In this document: one piece after another, positions 8,420 to 16,767 of the stretch
How positions within the stretch are numbered: the first letter of the stretch is position 1
How the letters are laid out: every line of letters starts with the position of its first letter
Assembly: GCA_028874175.1 (NCBI GenBank)
Contig: JAPPLN010000001.1
Coordinates: forward strand, 26,296-90,295
Origin: Chloroflexota bacterium
GTDB taxonomy: Bacteria; Chloroflexota; UBA11872
Reading direction: 5' to 3'
Length of the DNA stretch: 64,000 nt
Made by a program: the position numbers and the translations under genes
The notes under the pieces: generated by a model
Databases searched by the model: none
The model's input: only the letters and a program-made list of their open reading frames with translations
What the model was told of the DNA's origin: nothing

Positions 8420-9148
8420 GTGGATCAGACACTCAATGTCGGCCTGGCGTTCGTAGCCGGGATCGCTTCATTCATTGCGCCCTGCACGCTGGCGCTGGTG
8501 CCGGCCTACCTCGCCTACCTGGCCGGGTTCACGCTGACCGATCCGCGCAACGCCAGCCCCCGGCGGCAGCAGGCCGCCACCGTCCTGAACGTCGCCCTCT
8601 TCGCCGTGGGATTCACGGCCGTGTTCGTCGTGCTCGGGTCGTCGCTGGGTGCGCTGTCCAGCTTTGCGGGAGACCAGGCGGTCTGGCTCAACCGAATCGG
8701 GGGGCTTCTGATCATCGGCTTTGGCCTGATGACGCTCGGCCTGCTGCGCGTTCCGATCCTGGAGCGGGGATTCACGGTGGACGACCGGTTCGCCCGCCGC
8801 CTGCGTTACGCCGGTTCGCTGATCGTGGGCGGCACGTTTGCGGTGGGCTGGATTCCCTGCGTCGGGCCGATCCTAGGGGCGATCCTGGTGCTGGCGGCGA
8901 CGACGGCCTCCGCCGCTTCCGGCGCCGTGCTCCTCACCGCCTATTCGCTGGGGATCATGCTGCCGTTCGTGCTGGCGGGCGTGTTCTCGGGCTGGACGCG
9001 CGTGCTGCTGCGGCGCTATGGCCGGGCGCTGCAGGTTGCCGGCGCCAGTGGCGGCGTGCTTCTGATCGCGCTAGGCGTGATCGTGTTCACAAACCTCATG
9101 CCGGTCATCGCGTCAGCGGTACCGATGGGCGTTCCGCCAATCAGCTAA
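8420..9148 (+). CDS. ccdA: CcdA-family thiol-disulfide electron transporter
   Basis: This 242-residue protein has about six membrane helices and the two conserved cysteines of the CcdA/DsbD-beta family: Cys22 in FIAPCTLAL and Cys147 in GWIPCVGPI. It carries reducing equivalents from cytoplasmic thioredoxin across the membrane. The obvious recipient is the thioredoxin-like protein encoded just upstream. The start is the GTG at 8420, chosen because the first helix begins right after it. Confidence 0.9.
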   Translation: MDQTLNVGLAFVAGIASFIAPCTLALVPAYLAYLAGFTLTDPRNASPRRQQAATVLNVALFAVGFTAVFVVLGSSLGALSSFAGDQAVWLNRIGGLLIIGFGLMTLGLLRVPILERGFTVDDRFARRLRYAGSLIVGGTFAVGWIPCVGPILGAILVLAATTASAASGAVLLTAYSLGIMLPFVLAGVFSGWTRVLLRRYGRALQVAGASGGVLLIALGVIVFTNLMPVIASAVPMGVPPIS

Positions 9149-9252
9149 ATGCGCGGTCAAGCCAATTGCGCCGATGGGTCTTGCGCCCTCTTGTCGTACG
9201 ATGAAATCAAGGACACCGTGCGTGCGGTGTGTCGCGCTCTTAACTGAGGTCC

Positions 9253-10479
9253 ATGCCACCGACGAATGACGCGACAGCGGGCGGCGACGCGGGCGCGCGT
9301 CGGCGTCGGGTCCTGGCCGCACTCGCCGAGCTGTTCAACGAAGCGCTGACCGAGGAAGCGGATCGCCTGCCAAAGCTGGCCAACGTGGTGGAAGCGCTGG
9401 CGATGGCTTCCGATGCCCAGCCGCTGGAGCCGCTCGCGCCGGTGGGCGGCCACGTTGAGGGCGCCGTGCGCCTGGAGCGTGTGCGGCGCCGGATTGCGCT
9501 GTGGTTTGACAGCGACGATCACGCGGCGCTCGCCGAGGCCGCGCGCGAGCGCCAAGTCGACATCCTGATCGTCGTCCAGGGCTTCCCACTGCAGATGGCT
9601 GTGGACCCCGAATGGGCCGGCGAACTGGCGCTGCTGGACGGCCGCGACCTGACGCTCCTGCTGGAAGGCCGCTGGACGCTCGGGCAGGCGGTGCGTTTCA
9701 AGCACAGCGAACAGGCCGCGCACGGGCGCTTTATTTCCCTGCGCGTAGCCCCGCCGGCCGATCTGCCCGATCAGTCGGAGTCACAGTTCAGCCCTGATGA
9801 CGGGGAGATTCTGCGCTCCAACGTCGACGACATGCCGCCGGCCCATGACGAGGACGACGCTCGTCGAATCGACGATCCGAACATCTGGGATGTTGAATCC
9901 GGGCGTCAGGGCGATCCCGAGCCAGCCTCGGCCACCATACGTTCGAACATCGAGTCGCACGAGCAGTCATTTGCCGAGTCCGAGGCCTTCGAGCAGGCCG
10001 AGCAGCGACGGCTACGCCTGATTCGCACGGGCTTCATGCTGGCGGCCTTGTTTGCCGTGCTGATCGCGGTCTTCGTGGTGCGCGGACGGCAGGATGCCGA
10101 GGCGGCCAGCCTGGACCAGGCGACCGATACGGCCGTGCGGGCTGCCCGACTGGAGTTCGAGGCCTACCAATCGCTCGACTCAAGTGCACTTCGTTCGGTA
10201 TACGACGAATCCCTGGCGCAGGAGATCGAAGCACGGGTGCAGCAATTGCGCGCCAATGGGGTGTACCTGGAAAGCGATGTTTCGATTCAAGTGCTTGACG
10301 CCAGGCTTGATGGCGAGAGTGCCGGGGTTCTTGTCCGCGAGTCTGGAAACTTGGCTACTCGCCGCAGGGCGGACGGTGAGACCCTTCAGCGCGGACCTCT
10401 GAGCCAGGATGTCGGCTTTTTCCTCGCGCGTACCGCCGATCAAAGATGGCGCGTGGTGCAGCGCGCCCCGGTTGGCTAG
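9253..10479 (+). CDS. single-pass membrane protein, unknown function
   Basis: I do not recognise this 408-residue protein. The N-terminal ~170 residues look like a soluble alpha/beta domain. A charged, acidic linker follows, then one membrane helix (about 257-275, FMLAALFAVLIAVFVV). The C-terminal ~115-residue domain begins with paired helices and ends in beta strands (VGFFLARTADQRWRVVQRA), resembling an NTF2-like or Tim44-like fold. The topology suggests a cytosolic N-domain and an external C-domain. It follows ccdA by 104 nt and precedes tRNA-Cys. Confidence 0.75.
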   Translation: MPPTNDATAGGDAGARRRRVLAALAELFNEALTEEADRLPKLANVVEALAMASDAQPLEPLAPVGGHVEGAVRLERVRRRIALWFDSDDHAALAEAARERQVDILIVVQGFPLQMAVDPEWAGELALLDGRDLTLLLEGRWTLGQAVRFKHSEQAAHGRFISLRVAPPADLPDQSESQFSPDDGEILRSNVDDMPPAHDEDDARRIDDPNIWDVESGRQGDPEPASATIRSNIESHEQSFAESEAFEQAEQRRLRLIRTGFMLAALFAVLIAVFVVRGRQDAEAASLDQATDTAVRAARLEFEAYQSLDSSALRSVYDESLAQEIEARVQQLRANGVYLESDVSIQVLDARLDGESAGVLVRESGNLATRRRADGETLQRGPLSQDVGFFLARTADQRWRVVQRAPVG

Positions 10480-10509
10480 CGGGCTAATTCGGCTCCCGGC
10501 CGCAGTGTG

Positions 10510-10539
10510 TTGGCCGCGGCGCAGTGCTCTGGATATCCT
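10510..10539 (+). promoter_or_regulatory. promoter candidate for tRNA-Cys
   Basis: TTGGCC and TATCCT are separated by 18 nt. The -10 box ends 23 nt before the tRNA 5' end. Confidence 0.4.
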
Positions 10540-10562
10540 TTGCCAGGCACTGAACGCGTTTG

Positions 10563-10636
10563 GGCGACGTAGCCAAGTGGTAAGGCGGGGGTCTGCAAAA
10601 CCCCTATCCTGGGTTCGATTCCCAGCGTCGCCTCCA
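10563..10636 (+). tRNA. tRNA-Cys (anticodon GCA)
   Basis: The acceptor stem GGCGACG/CGTCGCC and anticodon stem GGGGT/ACCCC are perfect. The loop CTGCAAA gives anticodon GCA. The T-arm is CTGGG-TTCGATT-CCCAG. The discriminator is T, as expected for tRNA-Cys, and CCA is encoded at 10634-10636. Confidence 0.96.
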
Positions 10637-10700
10637 GTACCCGTCCGCTAGGTGCGCTGCCGGCGTTCATCGGCGAATCCCGGCGTGGAGCCGTGGCACT

Positions 10701-12509
10701 TCAGCCGGCGCTGGCCGCCTGACGCACCCGCCGCCACACGCGGTCCACGAATGCGCGAGAGAGGTCCGGATCCCACGCCATCGCGTCCGGATCGTCGGCA
10801 TGGGCGTGCAGCCAGGCCAGCACGATGTGCCGTTCGTAGTCGTCCTCGCGGGAGCCCGGTGGGGTCGCGCTACCAAGGCGCTGCAGGGCGGCGCGCACCG
10901 TGGGACGACGGGGGCGGCTGATGGACTCGATCGCGGCGATAGCGCCATTCTCGATTCGAACGAGCTCCGCATCGCCCGGCGTCGTGCCGGCGGTGATGGC
11001 CAGCATTGGCGCGGCACCCAGGCCGCCGCGCACTGGGTGGCGCAGCACGCGCACGCGCCGGATACGGCGTGCCAGGGCTTCTCGCTCCGATGCTCCTGCC
11101 TCGGCCACGTGTACGATCCGCAGAGCCGCCTCGCGGCTCATACCCAGGAAAGCAACGGCTGCGTCGCGTCGCCAGGCGGGGACCTGCTTGTCGGCCGACC
11201 GTCGCGACGGCAACTCGAAGATCCGGCGCGCCGCTTCGCTCGCCAGCCGTGCGTCCCTTGAGGTCGGAAACGGTCCCAGGTAGTCGGCTCCGTCGTCACG
11301 CGGAACGGCGGCGGCATGGGTTGCGGCGGACTCGGCCGGCCCAACCCGTACGAGTCGCCGACCAATTCGCCAGCGGCGGTTCCGGTTGTACGTGGGGGAG
11401 AGCGCGATGATCAGCTCGGCTTCGCGCACTAGAGCGCGCAGCTCCGAACCTGTCGGTTCCCACTCGATGGCGTCGATCTGCTCCAGCATCCCGTCACGAC
11501 GCCGAACGAACCCGGCCGAGTCCGTGAAATGGCTGCGCACCCGTCGCTGCAGCGAGGTGGACTTGCCGACGTACAGCGGCCGGCCGGCAGTGTCGCGAAA
11601 GATATAGACGCCCGGCGACGGCGGTAGATTGCGCGACGCCCAACGCGCCAGTTCCCGCGCGCGCCGCGGATGGCGGCTTTCCGGCCCACCCCGGGCTGCC
11701 AGCCGCCGCAGATCCTCCAGCGTTTGTGCCTCGCGGTCGGCCGCTTTGCCCAGGAGAAACTGAAACAGCTGGGCCGTGACCCCGGCGTCGTCCAGGGCTC
11801 GGTGGGTAGGTGTGTCTGAGATGCCCGCCGTTTCCAGCACGGTGGCCAGACCGGTCCCGGGCAGGTCGGGCAGCAGCGTGGCGCTCAACTCCATGGTGTC
11901 CAGGCCGTCGCCCGGAAACAGTGCCCGACCCGCCCACACGGCTTCACGGTTCAGGTAGCCGAGGTCCGTGGGCAGGTTGTGCGCCACCAGCACGCCGCCG
12001 GACTGGAACTCGCGGAACTCATCCAGCACCGTTTCGACGGGCGGCGCGTCCACCAGCATCTCGTCCGTGATGCCCGTATACCGCGTCACGAACTTCGACA
12101 CGCGGCCCGGTACGCGCACCAGCGAGGCGTAGCACGAGATTTCCCGACCCGCTCGAAGGCGGAGAGCTCCGACTTCGAGCACGCGATGCCGACCGCCGCG
12201 TCCGCCGTTGGTCTCGATGTCGAACACGACGAACTCGGTCTCGTCGATGGCGTCGGAGCGCTGCGACCAGGCCGCCAGCCCCCAGTGCCCCGCGGCCACG
12301 GTGGCCAAACGGTCGTCGCCTTCCAACAGCGGCGCCAGGATGCGCGCGCCAATGTGGGCGCCGCCGGCCTCCACGTGCAGCACGGCGCGCGCCAACTGCT
12401 GCAAGGTCATGGGGCGGCCCGCCTCCTCGAGCGTGGTGACCGCCGCCTCGACCAGGACGCTGCGCCGGGCTGGCGCGTCACTGTTTGAAGCCGCCGCTTC
12501 CAGGTTCAC
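10701..12509 (-). CDS. winged-helix / DEDDh exonuclease / GIY-YIG fusion nuclease
   Basis: This 602-residue DNA-processing fusion has three parts. Residues about 16-83 form a winged-helix domain resembling HARE-HTH. Residues about 92-260 are a DnaQ-like 3'-5' exonuclease, with Asp97/Glu99 in FDIET, AHNLPTDLGYLN, and HRALDDAGV for the last acidic/His motif. A GIY-YIG endonuclease related to UvrC/Cho follows (PGVYIFRDTAGRPLYVGKS). The remaining ~200 residues are uncharacterised. DnaQ-Cho fusions are known in Actinobacteria and others and are thought to act in excision-type repair; the N-terminal winged helix is less usual. It starts at a GTG that overlaps the holin-like gene's stop (GTGA). Confidence 0.82.
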   Translation of the reverse strand: MNLEAAASNSDAPARRSVLVEAAVTTLEEAGRPMTLQQLARAVLHVEAGGAHIGARILAPLLEGDDRLATVAAGHWGLAAWSQRSDAIDETEFVVFDIETNGGRGGRHRVLEVGALRLRAGREISCYASLVRVPGRVSKFVTRYTGITDEMLVDAPPVETVLDEFREFQSGGVLVAHNLPTDLGYLNREAVWAGRALFPGDGLDTMELSATLLPDLPGTGLATVLETAGISDTPTHRALDDAGVTAQLFQFLLGKAADREAQTLEDLRRLAARGGPESRHPRRARELARWASRNLPPSPGVYIFRDTAGRPLYVGKSTSLQRRVRSHFTDSAGFVRRRDGMLEQIDAIEWEPTGSELRALVREAELIIALSPTYNRNRRWRIGRRLVRVGPAESAATHAAAVPRDDGADYLGPFPTSRDARLASEAARRIFELPSRRSADKQVPAWRRDAAVAFLGMSREAALRIVHVAEAGASEREALARRIRRVRVLRHPVRGGLGAAPMLAITAGTTPGDAELVRIENGAIAAIESISRPRRPTVRAALQRLGSATPPGSREDDYERHIVLAWLHAHADDPDAMAWDPDLSRAFVDRVWRRVRQAASAG

Positions 12510-12916
12510 TCGTCCGTTGACCGGCCGCCGAACGCGAGCGACCCGAAGGCGCCCACCGCCGCTACGATCACGGTCCCGAGCAGGGCCGTCCCGATGTCCA
12601 CGATGGTGAAGTCGTCAACCAGCATGGTGGCGCCCCAGAAGACCAGCGCGCTGATCAAAAAGTGCGACAGCCCGAACGTCAGGATTTTCAAGAGGCAGCT
12701 GATCGGCTTCAGGACCAACCCGAGTGCCGGGCGCACATAGGAGTTCAAGACGGCCAGAGCCACCGCCAGGCTGAAGATCGCCAGCCAAAACCTGTCGCTG
12801 CCACGTTCCGGCAGCACGATGCCGTTCTCCAACAGCTGCGTGACAGCCAGCACGGCAAAAAAGTTCGTGACGAGCCGGGCCAGCAGAAAGCTGATTTCGC
12901 GACTAAGCCACCCCAT
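12506..12916 (-). CDS. 4-TM phage-holin-family IV membrane protein
   Basis: This 136-residue protein has four hydrophobic helices and matches the chromosomal phage_holin_4_2 family, including the NSYVRPALGLVLKPISCLLKILTFGL stretch seen in that group in shortened form. Members are widespread house genes and not evidence of prophage. Its function is unknown. Its 3' end overlaps the start of the nuclease fusion by 4 nt, implying translational coupling. Confidence 0.8.
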   Translation of the reverse strand: MGWLSREISFLLARLVTNFFAVLAVTQLLENGIVLPERGSDRFWLAIFSLAVALAVLNSYVRPALGLVLKPISCLLKILTFGLSHFLISALVFWGATMLVDDFTIVDIGTALLGTVIVAAVGAFGSLAFGGRSTDE

Positions 12917-13053
12917 GCGTCAGAGGCTGAACCCGGCAATGCCTTCGTGCGTCCTATCAGCAGACGACTGTTTCGCCATGCAGGTGACGGGCGGCAGGGC
13001 GAGGCGCTTCACCCGCAAACCCTTTCCACAGTCCTGGCCCGCGACAGTTAAGG

Positions 13054-13953
13054 CTAGCCCGCCTCCGGTTCCGTGACCTCCACGCCCACGATTTCCTCCA
13101 GGCGCTTGAAGGTGGCAGCCGCGTCCAGGTCACCCCAGCCCATGGCCCGGATCTCCTGGTAGATCGCGTCCGCCTGGGCCGTGGCCACCAACGGCACGCC
13201 GCTCTGGCGACCCACCTCCAGCGCCAGCCCCAGGTCCTTCAGCAACAGGTCGACGGCAAAGTTGGCGCTGTAATCCTGCGGAAGGACCAGGTTCGGGATA
13301 TCCACTTCCATGCAGCGGCTGGCGGCAAAAGCCCCCATCAGCGTGTCGTAGAGCTGGCGCGGGTTCAGGCCGTTCTTGACCGCCAGCACAAAGGCCTCGG
13401 CGTTGGCCTGGCGGACGCTTGCGATGATCATCTGGTTGGTCAGCTTGGCAATGCAGCCGGCGCCAGCCGGACCGAAGTGCTCGATCTTCCCGCCGATGAC
13501 GTCCAGGATCTCGCTGCCCTGCGCAAACGATTCCTCGGTGCCGCCCACGAACACGGCCAGGGTCCCGGCCTGTGCGCCGCCTGGTCCTCCGCTGACCGGC
13601 GCGTCCAGGTAGTTCACGCCCTTCGCCGCCGCGGCCTCGGCGCACGCTTGGGCCGTGTCGGGGCCGTTGGTGCCGAAGTCGATCCACAGCTGGCCCTGGC
13701 GGGCGCTCTCTATCGCGCCGTTCGCGCCCAGTAGCAGCTCCAGGGAGACTTCCGGGGTCGGCACGTTCACGCAGACCACGTCTGACTGCGCCGCCACCTC
13801 GGCCGCCGTGCTGGCGGCCACGCCGCCATCGGCCACGAAGTCGTCGACCTTGCCGCGGCTGCGGTTGTGCACGATCAGGTCGTGGCCCGCCGCGCGCAGG
13901 TTGATCGCCATGGGCATGCCCATCTTCCCGAGCCCGATGTAGCCGATTCGCAT
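13054..13953 (-). CDS. 3-hydroxyisobutyrate dehydrogenase-family oxidoreductase
   Basis: This 299-residue beta-hydroxyacid dehydrogenase has the dinucleotide-binding start YIGLGKMG at 5-12. The substrate-binding segment DAPVSGGPGGAQAGTL follows, and the catalytic lysine is in CIAKLTNQM (about Lys171). The family includes 3-hydroxyisobutyrate, tartronate semialdehyde and 6-phosphogluconate-like dehydrogenases. The adjacent isomerase, DHDPS-like aldolase and SDR suggest a sugar-acid or related carboxylic acid catabolic cluster. The ATG start places the Rossmann strand at residue 3. Confidence 0.88.
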   Translation of the reverse strand: MRIGYIGLGKMGMPMAINLRAAGHDLIVHNRSRGKVDDFVADGGVAASTAAEVAAQSDVVCVNVPTPEVSLELLLGANGAIESARQGQLWIDFGTNGPDTAQACAEAAAAKGVNYLDAPVSGGPGGAQAGTLAVFVGGTEESFAQGSEILDVIGGKIEHFGPAGAGCIAKLTNQMIIASVRQANAEAFVLAVKNGLNPRQLYDTLMGAFAASRCMEVDIPNLVLPQDYSANFAVDLLLKDLGLALEVGRQSGVPLVATAQADAIYQEIRAMGWGDLDAAATFKRLEEIVGVEVTEPEAG

Positions 13954-13985
13954 GTCGGTTTGTCCCCTCGCTGCCGTGCCTGGCG

Positions 13986-14888
13986 CTAGACCTGCGCCCA
14001 GGCGAGTTGGAACGTGCGCTTGCAGTTGCCGATTATCGCGTTCGCCGACTGGTCCGGCGCGGGCTTCATCTCAAACGAGACGAGCGGCATTGGCGTCGGT
14101 AGGTCGCGTTCGAAGTACCCGATCTCCATCAACGTCTTAAGGTACGCCGTCAGCTCCGGTACATCGTTCTCACCCGCCGGGTCCCCGAAGACCGGATGCT
14201 GGTCGCCGTATTGCGGATGCTCGCGGTCGCGCATGATGCAATTGCCGATGTGCGCCTGGATCAGGTGCTCGCCGGCCGCACGTAGTGAGGTCGGCGGGTG
14301 TTCGTCCAGTAGCGGCAGGTGGCTCAGGTCCAGGCACAGCCCGAAGTTCGGGGTGGACGCGCGGACCATCTCGCTGACCCGCACGCAGAGGTCGATCGGT
14401 CCCAGCAATGAGTTCTTCTCGATCGCCCGGTCGAACTGCTCCAGCGCGATCCAGATGTTCTGACGGCCGGCGTAGTCGCACAGTTCGGTCAGCGACTCCA
14501 CGACGCTTTCGACTGCGGCTGCTTCGCCGCCCGGCGCGGGCGCCGAATTGGGCCCGTCCAGCAGCGTCACCATCGTGATGCCCAGTTCCGCCGCCTCGTC
14601 GATGGCGCCTTTGACCTGGGAAACCGCGTCTCCTCGCGCTCCCGCATCGGTTGAGGCGAGATTCAGGCCGCCGCTGAGGATCAGCGGGTGCGCGCCGTAG
14701 CCCAGCGTTAGGTGCGCGGCTTCTGCCAGCCGGCGCATGGCGGCGCGCTGCGCCGGATCGTTGATGCGAGCGATCTCCAGCGCGTGGAAGAATCCGTCGG
14801 CCGCCAGCGTCTCGGCAGCTTCCACGGCGGGTCCGTCGCCGCTCTGGAGGTCGGGGTGCAGCATGAACTGCACGATCCCGATGTGCAT
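13986..14888 (-). CDS. sugar phosphate isomerase/epimerase-like TIM barrel
   Basis: This protein of about 300 residues is of the xylose-isomerase-like TIM-barrel family. Its N-terminal strand is MHIGIVQFML. Metal-site candidates include FGLCLDLSHLPL and IQAHIGNC, where Asp/His residues sit as in family active sites. The ATG at 14888 has a CGAGG site upstream; a GTG at 14912, with GAGAGAGG, is an alternative adding eight residues. It lies within a minus-strand run between the dehydrogenase and the aldolase-like gene. The precise substrate is unknown. Confidence 0.82.
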   Translation of the reverse strand: MHIGIVQFMLHPDLQSGDGPAVEAAETLAADGFFHALEIARINDPAQRAAMRRLAEAAHLTLGYGAHPLILSGGLNLASTDAGARGDAVSQVKGAIDEAAELGITMVTLLDGPNSAPAPGGEAAAVESVVESLTELCDYAGRQNIWIALEQFDRAIEKNSLLGPIDLCVRVSEMVRASTPNFGLCLDLSHLPLLDEHPPTSLRAAGEHLIQAHIGNCIMRDREHPQYGDQHPVFGDPAGENDVPELTAYLKTLMEIGYFERDLPTPMPLVSFEMKPAPDQSANAIIGNCKRTFQLAWAQV

Positions 14889-15006
14889 GTAGGCCTCGGG
14901 CGGTCGATTCACGTCGGCGAACCTCTCTCAGTCGGTCGGGCGCGCGGCATCCCAATCGTGACGCGAGCCCATCGGGCGTGTCGAACGATTCCGTTGACGA
15001 CGGCGT

Positions 15007-15930
15007 TCAGACGCCAACCGCCACGGGCTCGTATTCCGGCAGGAACTCGCGCACGGCCTCGAATGCCTCGTCGATAGCCGCGTCGTCCAGCGAAGTCTTC
15101 GGCGGCGCCACCCACGGTTCCATGATCCCCAGCCGGCTCAGCACGCCCTTGGCCGTGGCCTGCATGAACGGCGAGGCTCCGCTCAACTCGCGCAGGAAAG
15201 CGTGCTGCCGGTTCTGGGCAGCCGCGGCGGCGGCCAGGTCACCGTCGCACCAGGCGTTGTAGATGGCACAGACCAGCTGGGGCGCCACGTTGGGCGCGGG
15301 GCCGGTGGTGCCGGCGGCGCCCGAGTTGAGCGCGTGCAGCAGCGTCGCGTCCCCGCCCACGATCACTCGAAAGTCGTCGCCGCGCATCGCGTCCAGATAG
15401 TCCAGCAGGTTCTGCGGACTGCCTGAGCTGTCCTTGGTGCCCTGGACTCCCACGTCCCGTAGACGCAGCAGCGTGGCCGCGTCCACCGACACCTTGGTCA
15501 TGCCCGGGATGTTGTACAGCAGCACCGGAACGGGCGATGCGGCCACGAGGTCCTCGAAGTAGCGGACGACCTCGTCATTGCTCATGGGGAAGTAGAACGG
15601 CGGATTGACCAGCAGGCCGTCGGCGCCCAGGTCGCCGGCCTGGACCGCCTGTTGGTGCGTGCGCTCCACGCACGGCTGCCCGCAGGCCACGATGACCGGG
15701 ACCTCGCCGTCGGCTTCCTCGACGCCCGCGCGAATCGCCACCGCGCGCTGGTCGTCGTTGATCGCCGCGAACTCGCCGGTCGTGCCCAGCAGCACGTAGC
15801 CGTGACAGCCGGCGTCCAGAACTCGTCGCGCCAGCCGACGCATCGCGGGGCCGTCCACCGCCAGGTCCGCGGTCAACGGCGTGAGGAGGGCCGGAATCAC
15901 GCCGTGCAGGCGTTCCTGGAACCGAGTCAT
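15007..15930 (-). CDS. dihydrodipicolinate synthase/N-acetylneuraminate lyase-family aldolase
   Basis: This 307-residue class I aldolase has the GTTGE loop at 49-53, Tyr139 in LLYNIPG and the Schiff-base Lys166 in GTKDSSG. These residues condense or cleave pyruvate-containing substrates. Given its neighbours (dehydrogenase, isomerase, SDR), a catabolic keto-deoxy sugar acid aldolase or dehydratase role fits better than lysine synthesis, but this is inference. It ends about 120 nt before the isomerase gene. Confidence 0.86.
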   Translation of the reverse strand: MTRFQERLHGVIPALLTPLTADLAVDGPAMRRLARRVLDAGCHGYVLLGTTGEFAAINDDQRAVAIRAGVEEADGEVPVIVACGQPCVERTHQQAVQAGDLGADGLLVNPPFYFPMSNDEVVRYFEDLVAASPVPVLLYNIPGMTKVSVDAATLLRLRDVGVQGTKDSSGSPQNLLDYLDAMRGDDFRVIVGGDATLLHALNSGAAGTTGPAPNVAPQLVCAIYNAWCDGDLAAAAAAQNRQHAFLRELSGASPFMQATAKGVLSRLGIMEPWVAPPKTSLDDAAIDEAFEAVREFLPEYEPVAVGV

Positions 15931-15981
15931 AGTCTGAGCGCCCCAATCGGGTCGGTGGCTCGAAGTATAGGAGTCGCCGCC

Positions 15982-16755
15982 TCAGACGTTCGCGCGCGTC
16001 TGGCCGCCGTCGACGTTTATGCAGGCGCCTGTTACCAGGCTGGCCAGATCCGAGGTAAGGAACGCCACCACCGCGGCGACCTCCTCGGGCCGGCCGAATC
16101 TCCCCATAGGGAAGTCCTGCCGCAGAAACTCCGCCATGCCTTCCGGATCAGCCTGCATGCGCTGTTCCCAGCCGCCCCCCGGAAAGATGATCGAACCCGG
16201 CGCCACCGCGTTCACCGTGACTCCCTCCGGCGCCAGCTCGCGGGCCATCGTCTTGGACAGGCTGTTCATGGCCGACTTGGCGGCGTTGTACGTCGGCGGA
16301 CCGCCCTGCTCGCGTCCATAGATCGACGTGATGTGGATGATCCGCCCGGCGCCCTGGGCCCGCATGTGGGGCAGGGCCGCACGGCTGGCCCGGATGGCGG
16401 GCCACAGGTTCACGTCCAGCGTCGCGGCCCAGTCGTCATCGGTCGCTTCCCCGAACGTCCGGCCGCCCGTCGATCCGCCCACGTTGTTCACCAGCACGTC
16501 CAGCCGTCCAAAGGCTTCAACGGTCTGCTCGACCGCCTGCGCGGACGCCGCCGCCTCGGCCATGTCCAACTCGAACCCGGCCGCCTGCACCCCCGCCGCT
16601 TCGATCTCGCTAACCGTTTGCTCCAGCCGTTCTCGCCCGCGGGCTGTTATCGCCACATTGCAGCCTTCCGCCGCCAGCGCGAACGCAATTGACCGCCCGA
16701 TCCCCCGACTTCCGCCGGTTACCAGCGCGGCCTTGCCGCTCAGTCCCAGATCCAT
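15982..16755 (-). CDS. SDR-family oxidoreductase
   Basis: This 257-residue classical short-chain dehydrogenase has TGGSRGIG at 13-20, NNVGG at about 90-94, Ser144, and Tyr156/Lys160 in the YNAAK motif. It ends with the common LVTGACINVDGGQT tail. It probably acts on a hydroxy or keto intermediate of the neighbouring catabolic genes. It begins 12 nt after the polX stop and shares its direction. Confidence 0.9.
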   Translation of the reverse strand: MDLGLSGKAALVTGGSRGIGRSIAFALAAEGCNVAITARGRERLEQTVSEIEAAGVQAAGFELDMAEAAASAQAVEQTVEAFGRLDVLVNNVGGSTGGRTFGEATDDDWAATLDVNLWPAIRASRAALPHMRAQGAGRIIHITSIYGREQGGPPTYNAAKSAMNSLSKTMARELAPEGVTVNAVAPGSIIFPGGGWEQRMQADPEGMAEFLRQDFPMGRFGRPEEVAAVVAFLTSDLASLVTGACINVDGGQTRANV

Positions 16756-16767
16756 GCGTGCACTCCC

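Noticed and set aside
12506-12916. Evidence of prophage from the holin-like gene
   Set aside because: The family is a chromosomal membrane protein family, and no phage structural, integrase or lysis genes are nearby.
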